NCBI GenBank assembly: GCA_963575745.1
Contig: CAUYUJ010008568.1
Span: 1-39,260 of the forward strand
Direction: 5' to 3'
From: Prorocentrum cordatum
Taxonomy: Eukaryota; Sar; Dinophyceae; Prorocentrales; Prorocentraceae
Length of the DNA stretch: 39,260 nt
The notes beneath the pieces are model-generated. The model was not told where the DNA came from and did no database searches. It was given only the letters and a program-made list of their open reading frames with translations. The position numbers were made by a program, and so were the translations under genes. This document shows positions 18,746 through 28,754 of this stretch, piece after piece; within the stretch, counting starts at the first letter, position 1; each line of letters starts with the position of its first letter.

Positions 18746-19044
18746 TCTGGTCGAGATTGCTCGCGATGCTGCCACTCTTGCCGCAGCGTCGGACCTCAAG
18801 CCGAGTCCGCGTGCTGTTCCGGAAGCCCCCCGGGGCCTCGCGCCCTTTGACGGGTGCCCCGGAGACCCTGGGGCGGGTGCTCTGCAGGCCATCGCGGCGG
18901 GTGCTCCGGAGGCCATCCGAGCGACGAGAAGAGACGGGTAGTACGCGAGATGAGACACGACCGCCAGCTCCAAATGATAGCCCCCTGGGGATGGTAAAGG
19001 TCGGGGTCCGGGCGGGATACTAAACGTTTTCCCGGAGGTCTCGG
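18746..19044. other. No gene recognised
   Basis: GC-rich single-copy-looking DNA with short frames on both strands; nothing supports a product. Confidence 0.4.
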
Positions 19045-19155
19045 CACAATGATGGAGAGGATGACGACGGTGATGATCAAGATGATCCTGAACGTTAATA
19101 AAACGATGGAGATGATCAAGATGACGATGGTGATGATCAAGATGACGTAGATGAC
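19045..19155 (+). repeat. Degenerate GATGATCAAGATGA repeat
   Basis: GATGATCAAGATGA occurs three times, with GACGATGG(T/A)GATGATC variants between. Confidence 0.75.
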
Positions 19156-19165
19156 GTTAGCGACC

Positions 19166-20065
19166 TTACGCCCCCGCCTCGCGAGCGACGAGGGCGCTCA
19201 CGCGCGACCTTACGCGGGCAGCTTGCGCGCAGATGCTGGCGCAGTCGACGCCGTTTTCTTCCGTCGCTCCTGTGGGCCTCCGCGGGAAAGCTGGGGCCAC
19301 CGTGGGCCAGGGCCGCCCCTGCAGCACCCGAGCTGGGAGCGCCGGCGGCGGCACGCGCCCGTACTCCTCGAAGTAGTCGTGAAGGGACACCGCCCGCGCG
19401 GGGTCGGGCTTCCGGTGCGCCCCCAATGCCGCCCGCCACAGCGCCGCGGAGCCCTCGCCCTCCCACGCGAGGCTCCAGGCCTCCTGCAGCTCTCTGGCCG
19501 CATAGAGGACGAGAGGGGACCCCTGGCAGAGCTCCAGCTCCCCGCTCACCGCACGCCGCCACGCGTCGCGCCCCTCGGCGGCCATTGCCGCTACGACAGC
19601 GCGCCGCAGCTGCCGCTGCACCTCCGAGCGCGGCGCCGCCGCGTGCGCGAAGTCGCCGCCGTGGACGGCGCCCGCATCCCGCAGCGACGCCCTGCGCCAA
19701 GCCTGCTCGGACGCGACTACCTCGCCCAGCGCGCCCCTCAGCTCCTCCTCGGCCTCAGCCGCCTCGGCCCTCGCCGCGCCCAGAAGCCCCCGCGTGGGGA
19801 CGGCGCCCGCTGGCGTGCCCGTTGCCAGGCGCGCCTGGTCCAGCTTCCGCAGAGCGGCGGCGCTGGCGTGCAGCTTCTCGTGGAGCTGCTGCCAGGGCCG
19901 TGGGCCCGGCGGCTCCGCCGCAGCCTCCGCCTCGGCCAGCGCCCGCGAGGCGTCGCGAAGGCCTCGCTGGGACAACAGCGCGACGGCGCCCCCGGCGGTG
20001 CCGCGCAGGCCGCCCCGGAGCGCCTCGAGGGCGCTCCGCCGGCGGCACACCCTCACCGCGTCCAT
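19166..20065 (-). CDS. Hypothetical Ala/Arg/Glu-rich helical protein (possible host exon)
   Basis: A 299-codon frame starting with a true ATG (MDAVRVCRRRSALEAL). Composition is helical and charged: ALAEAEAAAEPPG, WQQLHEKLHASAAALRKLD, AEAAEAEEELRGALGEVV, QRQLRRAVVAAMAAEGRD, then RELQEAWSLAWEGEGSAALW and SLHDYFEEYGRVPPPALP. No family recognised and no signal or membrane segment. An opposite-strand frame of similar size exists because of very high GC, but its composition (Arg/Pro/Ser, poor helix pattern) is less protein-like. It lies just downstream of the spliced frame at 20457-21270 on the same strand and could belong to the same transcription unit. Function unknown. Confidence 0.45.
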   Translation of the reverse strand: MDAVRVCRRRSALEALRGGLRGTAGGAVALLSQRGLRDASRALAEAEAAAEPPGPRPWQQLHEKLHASAAALRKLDQARLATGTPAGAVPTRGLLGAARAEAAEAEEELRGALGEVVASEQAWRRASLRDAGAVHGGDFAHAAAPRSEVQRQLRRAVVAAMAAEGRDAWRRAVSGELELCQGSPLVLYAARELQEAWSLAWEGEGSAALWRAALGAHRKPDPARAVSLHDYFEEYGRVPPPALPARVLQGRPWPTVAPAFPRRPTGATEENGVDCASICAQAARVRSRVSALVAREAGA

Positions 20066-20248
20066 GAAAGACTGGACCAGGGCCTTCTAGTGGGACGCAC
20101 AGTGACATGCGAGTGCTATATGTCCTCCTTGGAGGCGCGCGTCCGACCCGAACAGATGGTATACCCATCTTGCAGTAGATCGTTTCCCGAGCGGTGTGGC
20201 CCGAAAGCGCTCGCCGCGACGCATATACCATAAGATTTCTCGGTGCGC

Positions 20249-20277
20249 GCGTCGCCCCTGGGGGGTGGGGGCGACGC
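20249..20277. repeat. Hairpin with 10-bp perfect stem
   Basis: GCGTCGCCCC (20249-20258) pairs with GGGGCGACGC (20268-20277). ATATACCATAAG upstream and ATATAGTATAAAC downstream of it are similar to each other. Confidence 0.5.
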
Positions 20278-20456
20278 ACATATAGTATAAACAGGTTGGG
20301 GTGACGCCGATCTAGGGCAGCTTATGGGAGCCTCCCATACCAGTGTGTGGGCTCTTGCGAATCGAATCGACGCGACTCGACGCCAAGCCGACGCTGATCG
20401 ACGCTGATCAGCGCCAGATCGGCGCTTCCTCATCGACGGCGCGACGCTGGCGCACG

Positions 20457-21270
20457 CTAGGCGTGTTCACTGAGGACGGAATCACGAGGAGATGCGAGGC
20501 CCCCGTGCTTTGCCACCGACAGAACCTGCTCGTCGATGCAGGCCACGCCCCACGAGCGGAGCAGGCCTGGGACCGCCCGCAGCGTCAGCAGCTGCCCGCA
20601 GGCCGCCGCGGGCCGGCCAGGCCGGGAGGCGGCCGACGAGGCCCGCGGGGCGGCTCCCCGCGAGGGGGGCCGCGGGGCGGCGCACCCGGAGAGGGCCGCG
20701 CGGAAGGCCGCGAAGTCGACCTGCTCTTCCTGCGGCGCGGCCCCGCAGCGGGCGCGGCCGGAGGGCCCCAGCAGCAGCCGCCAGAGGCACTCGAACTCGG
20801 CGGCGTCGTGCATCAGCACCCCGGCATCGCGCAGGCCGCACCAGCACGCCCGGCGGCTGAGCGAGGCGCCCCCGGGGGCCCCTCGGCCTCTGGACGTCGC
20901 CTCGTCATGGAGAAACCACAGCGCACCGATACTTCTAACCCCTGGGCCTCTCCGGGGGTGCCTTCCAACCAGGATCTCGAGGCGAGTCCAGCGGTGGCGA
21001 CGAGGGCCTCCCAGGAGGCCCGAAAAGGCGAAAACGAGGCAGGGGCAGCGGCAAGGGTATACCGTTTTCTCCGCTGAGCCTCGTGGTTCCAGTCCTGCGT
21101 CGTCAGCGCCCTCCAGGCCTCGTGCAGGGTGCCGTGCCTCTCCTCCAGAGCGGCCGCGGCGGCCCACGGCAGCGGCGCCGTGAAGGGCCCCGCCCGCACC
21201 TGCCGCCCTCCGGCCGCCGCGGGCGCGGCCTCTTGGGCAGGAGGCAGGCGGGTCCCGAGGGAAGCGGGAC
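20457..21270 (-). CDS. Hypothetical spliced gene fragment with EF-hand-like segment
   Basis: Two exon-like frames on the minus strand join in phase across a canonical GT-AG intron (21062-20890). Upstream exon (from about 21270, preceded by a CTGCCAG acceptor-like site): LPPAQEAAPAAAGGRQVRAG, LPWAAAAALEERHGTLHEAW, TTQDWNHEAQRRKR. Downstream exon: ACWCGLRDAGVLMHDAAEFE, CLWRLLLGPSGRARCG, EEQVDFAAFRAALSG, then a Pro/Arg/Ala-rich stretch and LLRSWGVACIDEQVLSVAKH, stop at 20457. VDFAAFRAAL resembles the second helix of an EF-hand, but no canonical DxDxDG loop precedes it, so calcium binding is doubtful. The first exon or exons are not identified. The family is not recognised. Confidence 0.45.
20890..21062 (-). 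repeat. Intron with a dispersed relative (introner candidate), copy 1
   Basis: Begins GTATACCCTTGCC and ends GACGTCCAG on the minus strand (173 bp). Removing it joins the two exon frames without disturbing phase. Its interior (GGCCTCCTGGGAGGCCCTCG, TCGCCACCGCTGGA, CTCGAGATCCTGG) matches 30829-30676. Confidence 0.6.
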
Positions 21271-21869
21271 CTGGCAGGGCGAGGACAGGGTGTGCAGTGG
21301 CGGCCCGACCACAAGAGGCCTTCCACGAGAAGCCCAACCCTGAGACCCCAGAACGCCCGTTCGATGCTTGGTGTGGGAGCATCACGCCTTCCACAGCAAA
21401 AAAACATCGAAACCCAAGAGACCCAGGACACCCTGGAGGCAAGCAGGGTGTGTCCTGGTGGCTCACCGTACCGCCACCCCGTGCGTTCCCGACGCGCCCT
21501 GGCGGACGACGCCGACACCACGGCAAACCCACGGCAAGCCCTGCGCCCCGCGCCCAAGTAGACGACGCCAGCACCGCGGCAGAACCCACGGCAAGCCCAC
21601 AGGGCCCGAGGCGGCGTTTGCCCTGGTGCCCGCGGCGCCCGAGACGAAGGCCGTGCGTCGGAACAAACGGCGGGGCGACGTGTCGCAAGATTGGCTCAGG
21701 ATACATTCCAGAATTTCCCAGAGTATCCAGCGGCTCCCGTGTCTTGCAGCCCGCGGGGAACAGTAAGACATACTGGAGATCCTAGAAGCCTTGGAGATCC
21801 TGGAACGTGTTATGTCCATGGCCTCGTGGCCTCTGACCTGTGCCCGTGGGCGTTCCCAGAATTCCGACG
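21271..21869. other. GC-rich DNA; small tandem duplication, no further gene recognised
   Basis: CACGGCAA(A)CCCACGGCAAGCCC occurs in a duplicated block of about 55 bp at 21505-21600. AGGACACCCTGG at 21424 and CAGGGTGTGTCCT at 21447 form an imperfect inverted repeat. Minus-strand frames continue upstream of 21270, but exon limits cannot be set. Confidence 0.35.
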
Positions 21870-22020
21870 TTGCGAAAAACATGCAGCCGGAGCCCCAGAC
21901 CCAATGTTTTCTGCATCATCGTTCGAGCTGGATCCATCTGTGATGGACCCAGGGCCCGAAACTAGGCGAAGACGCCCGTTGTGGAAAAAATGCGACGCCC
22001 AGATCTCAGAGTTCCCCCTG
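21870..22020 (-). repeat. R2 dispersed repeat, minus-strand copy
   Basis: The reverse complement gives CATTTTTTCCACAACGGGCG, TTTCGGGCCCTGGGTCCATC, ACAGATGGATCCAGCTCGAA and TTGGGTCTGGGG, in the order seen at 18430-18560. Confidence 0.6.
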
Positions 22021-22289
22021 GGACAAGTTGTTCGTCACGAATCGTCTGCTGGCAATCCCGGGGCCCGTGGGGGCCCTCAGAGGCCAAGCGCGGCGGAACA
22101 CCTCCGGAGCCGTCTCCCCCAGGCCTCCAGGGGGAAGATGGCAGGGGCGGCCTGGCCACGCCACCTAGCCCTGCAAGCTATGTCGCCAAGGACCCCTCCC
22201 TTGTCACCAGGGCGGGGTCCGTCACGAAATTCTCAGCAGCAGGAGTGCACCCGTGACGGCCTCACTGGCGCAGCTAATCACAAAGCCGC

Positions 22290-22725
22290 GCCTCGACCGC
22301 CAGGCCGCGGAGACGGCCGAGGCGCACTGCGAGGAGCACGACGAGAAGGACAGCGAGCGCGGCGCTGGCGGGGTCAGCAGGTACAGGCACAATCCCACCA
22401 GGCTCCACGCGGAGCTGGGGCAAGAGGGAGGAGGAGGAGGAGGAGGAGGAGGAGGAGGAGGAGGAGGAGGAGGAGGAGGAGGAGGAGGAAGGAGGAGGGA
22501 GGAGGAGGAGGAGGAGGAGGAGGAGGAGGAGGAGGAGGAGGAGGAGGAGGAGGAGGAGGAGGAGGAGGGAGGAGGAGGAGGAGGAGGAGGAGGAGGAGGA
22601 GGAGGAGGAGGAGGAGGAGGAGGCAGCAGAGCTACGACGACCACGCCGCAGGCACGGCCGAGGCGCAGCGCGCGGGGCACGGCGGCCGGGACAGCGAGCA
22701 CGGCGCTGGCGGGGTCGGCAGCTGC
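22290..22725 (+). repeat. (GGA)n array between two copies of an 80-bp direct repeat
   Basis: The array is 22428-22623. Left copy at about 22300-22382 and right copy at about 22648-22725 share GGCCGAGGCGCA, GGACAGCGAGC and CGGCGCTGGCGGGGTC in the same order and orientation. On the minus strand the left copy could encode a hydrophobic stretch (ASAALAVLLVVLLAVRLGRL). Confidence 0.75.
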
Positions 22726-22757
22726 GTTGCATCCTCGGGGGACCTTTGCTGTCCGAA

Positions 22758-24362
22758 GAGCCTAAAGCCCTAAGACCCTAAGGCCTTAAGGCCCTGAGGC
22801 CCTAAGACCTTCGGGCCCGAAGGCCCTGAAACCCTAAGACCCGAAGACCCTAAGGCCCTGAGGCCTTGAGGCCCTCAGGCCCTCAGGCCCCCAGGCCCTA
22901 AGGCCCTAAGGCCCTAGTGGCTCAAGGCCCTGAGGCCCTGAGTCACTACGGCGACAAGACCCCCAACCCAAAAGAACCTAAGACCCTAAGACTATACGAC
23001 CCTAAGGCCCTCAGACCCTGAGACCCTGACACCTGAGACCCTGAGACCCTAAGACCCTAAGACCTTAAGACCCTAAGAGCCTACGACCCTGCGACCCTAC
23101 GACCCTAAGGCCTTCAGACCCTAAGACCCCACGACCCTACGACCCTGCGACCCTACGACACGACGACCCTAAGACCTCAAGACCCTGAGACCCGAAGACC
23201 GCAAGGCCCCAAGGCCCCAAGACCGTAAGACCCTAAGACCGTAAGACCCTAAGACCCGAAGACCCCAAGGCCCTAAAACCCTAAGACCCCAGAGGCCCGA
23301 GGACGTTAAGACTGCAAGACCCTAAGATCCGCAGACCGTAGGACCCTGAGACCCTGAGACCTCAAGACCCTGAGACCCTGAGACCCTGAGACTCCACTAA
23401 GACCATATAAGCCCGAAGACCCCAGAGGCCCGAGGACCCGACGGTCCGGAGGCCCGAAGACCCGAAAACCCCAAACCCTCTGACCCTCAGACGCTCAGAC
23501 CCGAAGGCCCCGAGGCCCTCAGGCCCTAAGACCCAGAGACCCTAAGATCCTACGACCCTAAGACCCGGAGACCCTAAGACCCTACGACCCTAAGACCCTA
23601 AGACCCGAAGAGCCTAAGGCCCTAAGACCCTAAGGCCCTAAAGGCCCTAAGGCCCAAAGGCCCTAAGGCCATAAGAACCTGACTAAAGCCTAAGACCCTA
23701 AGACCTAAGACCCTGAGACCAGAAGAGCCTAAGGACCTAAGACCCGAAGACCCCAAGACCCGAAGACCCGAAGGCCCTAAGGCCCTAAGGCCCTGAGGCC
23801 CTACGGCCCTGAGACCCTACAGCAGACCCTACGGCCCTGAGGCGCTAAGTCCCTCAGGACCTCGGGCCCTAAGGCCCCAAGGCCCTAGGGCCCCAGGGCC
23901 CTAAGGCCCTGAGGCCCTAAGGCACTAAGGCCCTAAGGCCCTCAGGCCTTCAGGCCCCGAGGCCCAAAGACCCTCAGACCCGAAGGCCTCGAGGCCCCAA
24001 GACCACGAGGCCCTGAGGCCTCAAGACCCTAAGACCTCAGACCCTACGACCCGAACACCGCAAAATCCGAAGACCCTAAGACCCTGAGAGACTGACACTA
24101 ACTCCCTGAGACCCTAAGACCCTAAGACCATAAGACCCTAGGGCCCCAATACCCTGAGACTGTAAGACCCGAAGGCCCTAAGGCCCTAGGACCCTAAAAC
24201 CCTCACACCCTTAGACCCGAATACCTCAGGACCCCAATACCCTAAGACCGTAAGACCCTAAAACCCTAAGACCCTAGGACCCCAATACCCTCAGACCCGA
24301 AGACCATAAGGCCCCAACGCCTTTTGACTCTAAGACCCCAAGACACCAAGACCCTGAACCCT
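22758..24362 (+). repeat. Telomere-like degenerate array, unit about 9 bp (CCCTAAGAC/CCCTAAGGC)
   Basis: About 1.6 kb of GACCCTAAGACCCTAAGGCC-type units with many single-base variants (CCCTGAGG, CCCTCAGG, CCCTACGA). CCCTAA is the C-strand core of the plant-type telomere repeat reported in dinoflagellates, but here the unit is extended by GAC or GGC. No coding potential. Confidence 0.85.
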
Positions 24363-24379
24363 GAACAACGTAAGCGGCC

Positions 24380-24822
24380 AGTCCCCTACGCTGGGGAGCC
24401 ACCATGTTGCGGAAGGCCTGGCGAGCAACCCCCCCTACGTTGGGGAGCCACCATATTGCGGAAAGCCCGGCGGAAGCCCCCCTACGTTGGGACGCCACCA
24501 TGTTGCGGAAGGCCTTTGTTGCGGACGCCCAGGCGAAAATCCTCCTACGTTGGGGAGCCACCATGTTGCGGAAGGCCCGGCGAGGGGAGCCACCATGTTG
24601 CGGAAGGCCTGGCGTAAAGCCCCCCTACGTTGGGACGCCACCATGTTGCGGAAGGCCTGGCGTAAAGCTCCCCTACGTTGGGACGCTATCATGTTGCGAA
24701 GGCCCGGCGAAAACCTTCCTGCGTTGGAAAACCACCATGTTGCGGAAGGCCCGTCAAACAGCCTCCTACGTTGGAAAGCCACCATGTTGCGAAAGGCCAG
24801 GCAAACATCCCTCTACGTAGGC
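24380..24822 (+). repeat. 48-bp minisatellite, about nine units
   Basis: CTACGTTGGGACGCCACCAT then GTTGCGGAAGGCCTGGCG recurs; spacing is 48 bp at 24625/24673 and 46 at 24719. Units of 48 keep all frames open, producing 16-residue peptide repeats on both strands. Confidence 0.85.
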
Positions 24823-25039
24823 CCGGACGGTCTTTTGAGGTCCTGGTTTCGGGGGGGGGGGTCGTTGGGAGGGCACCGGCTGCGTTTGCGACCCTCTACC
24901 TCCCCTTTCTCGACCTCCTCCGTCGTGCCTGCCTGGCTCCTTCTCGCCTATATCGCGTCTCCTCCTCCCCTCCCTCCCTTTCTTTCCTTTCCTCCTGTTG
25001 CTCCTCCTCGTGTCGCCCTTCCGTCGGTCTCTTTTTTTG

Positions 25040-25073
<34 letters not shown>

Positions 25074-25690
25074 GGGACCCCCCCCTTTTGGGCTGTTGCG
25101 CGCCTCATGTTTACAGTTCCCGCCCCACCCCCAGGGATGCGCTGCTGCTGGGGTGAGGAGAGGGCGGGGGCGAGGGCAGCCCCTTACAAGGGTAAATTGT
25201 CCGCAAAAGCGGTGAGGAAGCGGGGAGGAGGCAGAGAATTTGGGGGGCTCTGGACCAGTACTTATACCATCAAGACCGGCGAATCGCCGTGAGAAAGAGA
25301 AACGAGCACCGCTGGGGAGTATCGTAGTCGAACGAGCAACAACGAGGCGCAGTTTCCTTCCCCGACACTCAGCCGCTCAATGTTTTTTGTTGCGTGGGCC
25401 CTGGAGGTCTGGACCGCTTCCCTGGGGCCTGTTTCTTTGTTTGACGGTCCCGAGGCCTCCGAGGCCAAAAACGACCAACAACTGGCCGCACAATTTCTCC
25501 GGAACGTCGGACCTCTGGACCCCTTTTCCCATGCGGGGCCACCAGATGTTCCAACCCTTTCCCCGGAACCGGCTCTTCGCCCTGCGTCGGCTTCTGACGG
25601 CCCCAGGGCCCGGCGAGGGCCCCCAGAGGCCGAAGGTGTGCAGAAACCGCCCGTCGTGATTCGGGGCCCCGGCGCCGATCCGAGAAATCC
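24823..25690. other. No gene; (CT)n run and pyrimidine-rich DNA
   Basis: A G10 tract at 24851-24860, pyrimidine-rich 24890-25030, and a CT dinucleotide run at 25043-25071. Frames on both strands are unsupported. Confidence 0.5.
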
Positions 25691-27035
25691 GCGCGGAACT
25701 CCGAATTTTATGTTTATGTCCCCTCTTGTTCCCTTACACGTGTCGGAGTCCGGAAACCCTGAACCCAAAAACGTCTTCATCTCTTGGGGCCGCATCTCTT
25801 GCTTCCGCCGCCCTCCGTCGAGCCCCCGCCGGCCCCCGCCGGCGGAGGCGGCCCCGCTCTGCATCCGCCGCCCTTCCGCGGCCTTCCGCCGCGGAAGAGA
25901 GAGGAGGAGGAGGAGGGGGGCGGAGGAGGAGGAGGAGGAGGAGGAGGGGGGCGGAGGAGGAGGAGGGCGGAGGAGGAGGAGGAGGGAAGGAGGAGGAGAG
26001 GCGGATGAGAGGTGGAGGAGGAGAGAGGAAGACGCGGAGGAGGAGGAGGAGGAGGAGGAGGAGGAGGAGGGGAGGGGAGGAGGAGGGAGGAGGAGGAGGG
26101 AGGAGGGAGGCGGGAGGAGGAGGAGGAGGAGGAGGAGGAGGAGGAGGAGGAGGAGGAGGAGAGGAGGAGGAGGAGGAGAACGAGGAGGAGGAGGGAGGAG
26201 GAGGAGGAGAGGAGGAGGAGGAGGAGGAGGAGGAGGAGGAGGAGGAGGAGGAGGAGAGGGGAGGAGGGGAGGCGAGGAGGAGGAGGAGGAGGAGGAGGAG
26301 GAGGAGGAGGAGGAGGGAACAGGAGGAGGAGGAGGAGGAGAGGAGGAGGAGGAGAAAGGAGAGGAGGAGGAGGTGAGAGGAGGAGGAGGAGGAAGGAGGG
26401 AGGAGGAGGGAGGAGGAGGAGGAGATGAGGAGGAAGGAGGGGAGGAGGAGAGAGGAGGAGGAGGAGGAGGATGAGGAGGAGGAGGAGTAGGAGGAGGAGG
26501 CGGAGGAGGAGGAGGGGAGGAGGAGAGGAGGAGGAGAGGAGGAGGAGGAGGAGGAGGAGGAGGAGGAGGAGGAGGGCGGAGGAGGAGGGGGAGGAGGGAG
26601 TAGGAGGGGGAGGAGGAGGAGGTGAAGGAGGAGGAGGAGGAGGAAGAGGAGGAGGAGGAGAGGAGGAGGAGGAGGAGGAGGAGGATGAGGAGGAGGAGGA
26701 GGAGGAAGGAGGAGGAGGAGGAGAGGAGGAGCGAGGAGGAGGAGGCGGAGGAGGAGGAGTGGAGGTCGATCCTCCGAGGCACGGCCCTCCTCGCAACGCT
26801 CCACGCGTCTGGCTCCCTGGCGGGGCCTGTCTCGCGGGCGCGCCGCGCCGACCGCGGGCGCGCGCGGCCCGCGGGGCGGGCCGCGCTCCGGCCGGGGCCC
26901 GCCGGCCCCGTGCGCCGGCGGCCGCTCGCTGCCCAGAGCGCCGGCGGCCGCGGGCCCCGCGCCGCCGGCCTCCTCGGCGGCCTTCGCCTCGGCCATAGAA
27001 GTCCGCGCGGAGCTCCGAAAATGTTTACGCTTACG
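25690..27035 (+). repeat. Long (GGA)n array between short direct repeats
   Basis: 25896-26765 is 870 bp of GGA/GAG triplets with frame slips. AGAAATCCGCGCGGAACTCC followed by ATGTTTATG (about 25684-25716) and AGAAGTCCGCGCGGAGCTCC followed by ATGTTTACG (about 26997-27026) flank it in the same orientation. Between array and right flank lies a 220-bp, very GC-rich block whose minus-strand frame (Ala/Gly/Pro/Arg) is not convincing. Confidence 0.75.
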
Positions 27036-27419
27036 TGGCTCTCCCTTCGTCTGTGCACAGGGCAGCTTTTGAAACATGTGATTTTTTAAAACCAAGAGAT
27101 CTTTAATACATGACCAATTTACCCTGTAACGCCACTCACGGGGATAGAAAACAATTGGGTGCAGCTTACTCCGTGGAGCGTACTGTTGTCTCCTCCTCCA
27201 CTCGTGCTCTTGCGCCAGACGTCCACCCCCGAGGCTCTCGGAAGTTTCCACAAGGCTCGCAGGTGGTCAGAAAAATGCCCCGAACATCGAAGACTAAATT
27301 ATTCGAGGTTTCGTCTTCGACTCCGGTCCCAGAGCCCCGACGTGGTGTCTGTTCATCGTGTCGGCGCCCTTGTTGTCGTGAAATTATCCTCGGAGGGCCT
27401 CTTTGTGACGCTCCCAAGA
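27036..27419. other. No gene recognised
   Basis: Moderate GC, short frames on both strands, no motif or repeat relation seen. Confidence 0.4.
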
Positions 27420-27628
27420 GAGGGGGTGAGGGAGGAGGGAGGAGGGAAGGAGGAGGGAGGAGGGAGGAGGACGGATGGGGAGGAGGCGGATCTCGCGCAC
27501 GGCGCTATCGGAGCCATCGAGGTTACGGATGAGGTAGGAGGAGGAGGGAGGAAGAGGAGAAGGCGGAGGAGGAGGAGGAGAAAGAGGAGGAGAAGGAGGA
27601 GGAAGAGGGAAGGCGGATGAGGAGAAGG
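27420..27628 (+). repeat. Imperfect (GGA)n array
   Basis: GGAGGGAGGAGGGA and GGAGGAGGAGAAAGAGG blocks, interrupted at 27485-27535 by unique DNA. Confidence 0.8.
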
Positions 27629-27749
27629 ATGACGACGACGAGCAAGAGGAGGAGAGGGAATGACGCCCGTCCTGGAGCCTCTTGGTGTCGCCTTGGCTCT
27701 CCTAGAGCGTGCTGGGGGTCCTGTGACCTGTTTGGGCTCTTCGGGGCCT

Positions 27750-28120
27750 CTTGGGCCTCCTGGAGCCTCCTGGGCCCTCTGGAGCTCCCTGAGTGTAATT
27801 CAAAATGGGTCCTCCGAGGGGCTCTCGGGGCCGCCATGGGCCCTCCTGGAGCTTCCGTGGGCCCTCTAAGAACTCTCTGGCGGGGGCGGAATGATGAAAA
27901 CAATTTCACGCATGGGGGCCTTTCCGTTGAGAAGGGGGGCGCGGTGCAGAGTGGGTCCTCCTGGGGCCCTCCGGAGATCTCCGAGGCACTCCCGAGGCCG
28001 CCATGGGCCCTCCTGGAGCCTCTGGAGGCCTCTAAGAAGCCTCTCGCGGGGGCTGAAAAATGACGACAGCTTCACGGATGGGAGCCTTTCCGTTGAGAAG
28101 GGGAGCGCGGTGAAAGGTAA
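27750..28120 (+). repeat. Tandem repeat, unit about 167 bp, two-plus units
   Basis: CCGCCATGGGCCCTCCTGGA starts at 27831 and 27998. GCCTTTCCGTTGAGAAGGGG followed by GCGCGGTG occurs at 27921 and 28085. GTGGGCCCTCTAAGAA / GGAGGCCTCTAAGAA lie between. Confidence 0.8.
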
Positions 28121-28317
28121 TGAAGTGACGATAGTGTCGCACTTGAGGCCCCAAATCGTCCTTGGGCACCTCGGGCGCGAATCCCCCTCCCCCATAGTAC
28201 GGTGCGATTTTCCCTCCCCCCGCTGTCCCGCCGGACCCCAGGACGGTGATTTTTGTGGTTCTCGCTTGTAAGAAACACTTCACCCCCCCTCTCGACGGTG
28301 ACGGAGGGCAGGCGGCG

Positions 28318-28462
28318 GGGGTGGGCGGGTTGGCGGGGTGGCGGGTTGGCTGGGGTTGCGGGGTGGCTGGTTGGGCTGGTTGAGCCGGTTGAGTTGTTTG
28401 GGTGGCTGGCTGGTTGGGCTGGCTGGTTGGGCTGGCTGGTTGGGCTGGCTAGGGCAACTGGC
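28318..28462 (+). repeat. GGTTGGGCTGGCT minisatellite
   Basis: GGCTGGTTGGGCTGGCTGGT units with drift (GGTTGAGCCGGTTGAG, GGGGTGGCTGG). Confidence 0.85.
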
Positions 28463-28589
28463 TTCGACGAGTAAATTCATGCATGAACTCATCGCTGTTT
28501 CTAATACTGAATCCCTGCCTTTTTAACACATGGCCCGCACGCGGAGCATGCCTTAAAAACGGCACTGCAGGTCAGCGGACCTCGCTCCC

Positions 28590-28740
28590 GAGCGGGCGGA
28601 GGGCCGGCAAATCCTGGCGGCGCCTCCTGGTTTCCGAGCCGGGCGGTGCTCGCCCAAGGCCGGGCCCCGGGGCCCCCACAGGTCGATGCGGCTCGAGAGG
28701 TGGCGCAGAACGAGCTGGTCCGGGGCTCCTGTCGCGGTTG
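28590..28740 (+). repeat. R2 dispersed repeat, plus-strand copy
   Basis: GGCGGTGCTCGCC, CCGGGCCCCGGGGCCCCCAC, AGGTCGATGCGGCTCGA and GTGGCGCAGAA correspond in order to 18460-18535. Confidence 0.5.
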
Positions 28741-28754
28741 TTCCTACGGGGCGT

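Noticed and set aside
19151-20233. 360-codon plus-strand frame
   Set aside because: Opposite to the more protein-like minus frame; Arg/Pro/Ser-rich composition typical of a GC-driven shadow.
24380-24822. CRISPR-like array
   Set aside because: Units are contiguous and similar throughout with no unique spacers; a eukaryotic minisatellite fits better.
25734-27251. Minus-strand 500-600-codon frames through the GGA array
   Set aside because: Dominated by Ser/Leu/Pro homopolymers; the unique flanks show no recognised domain.
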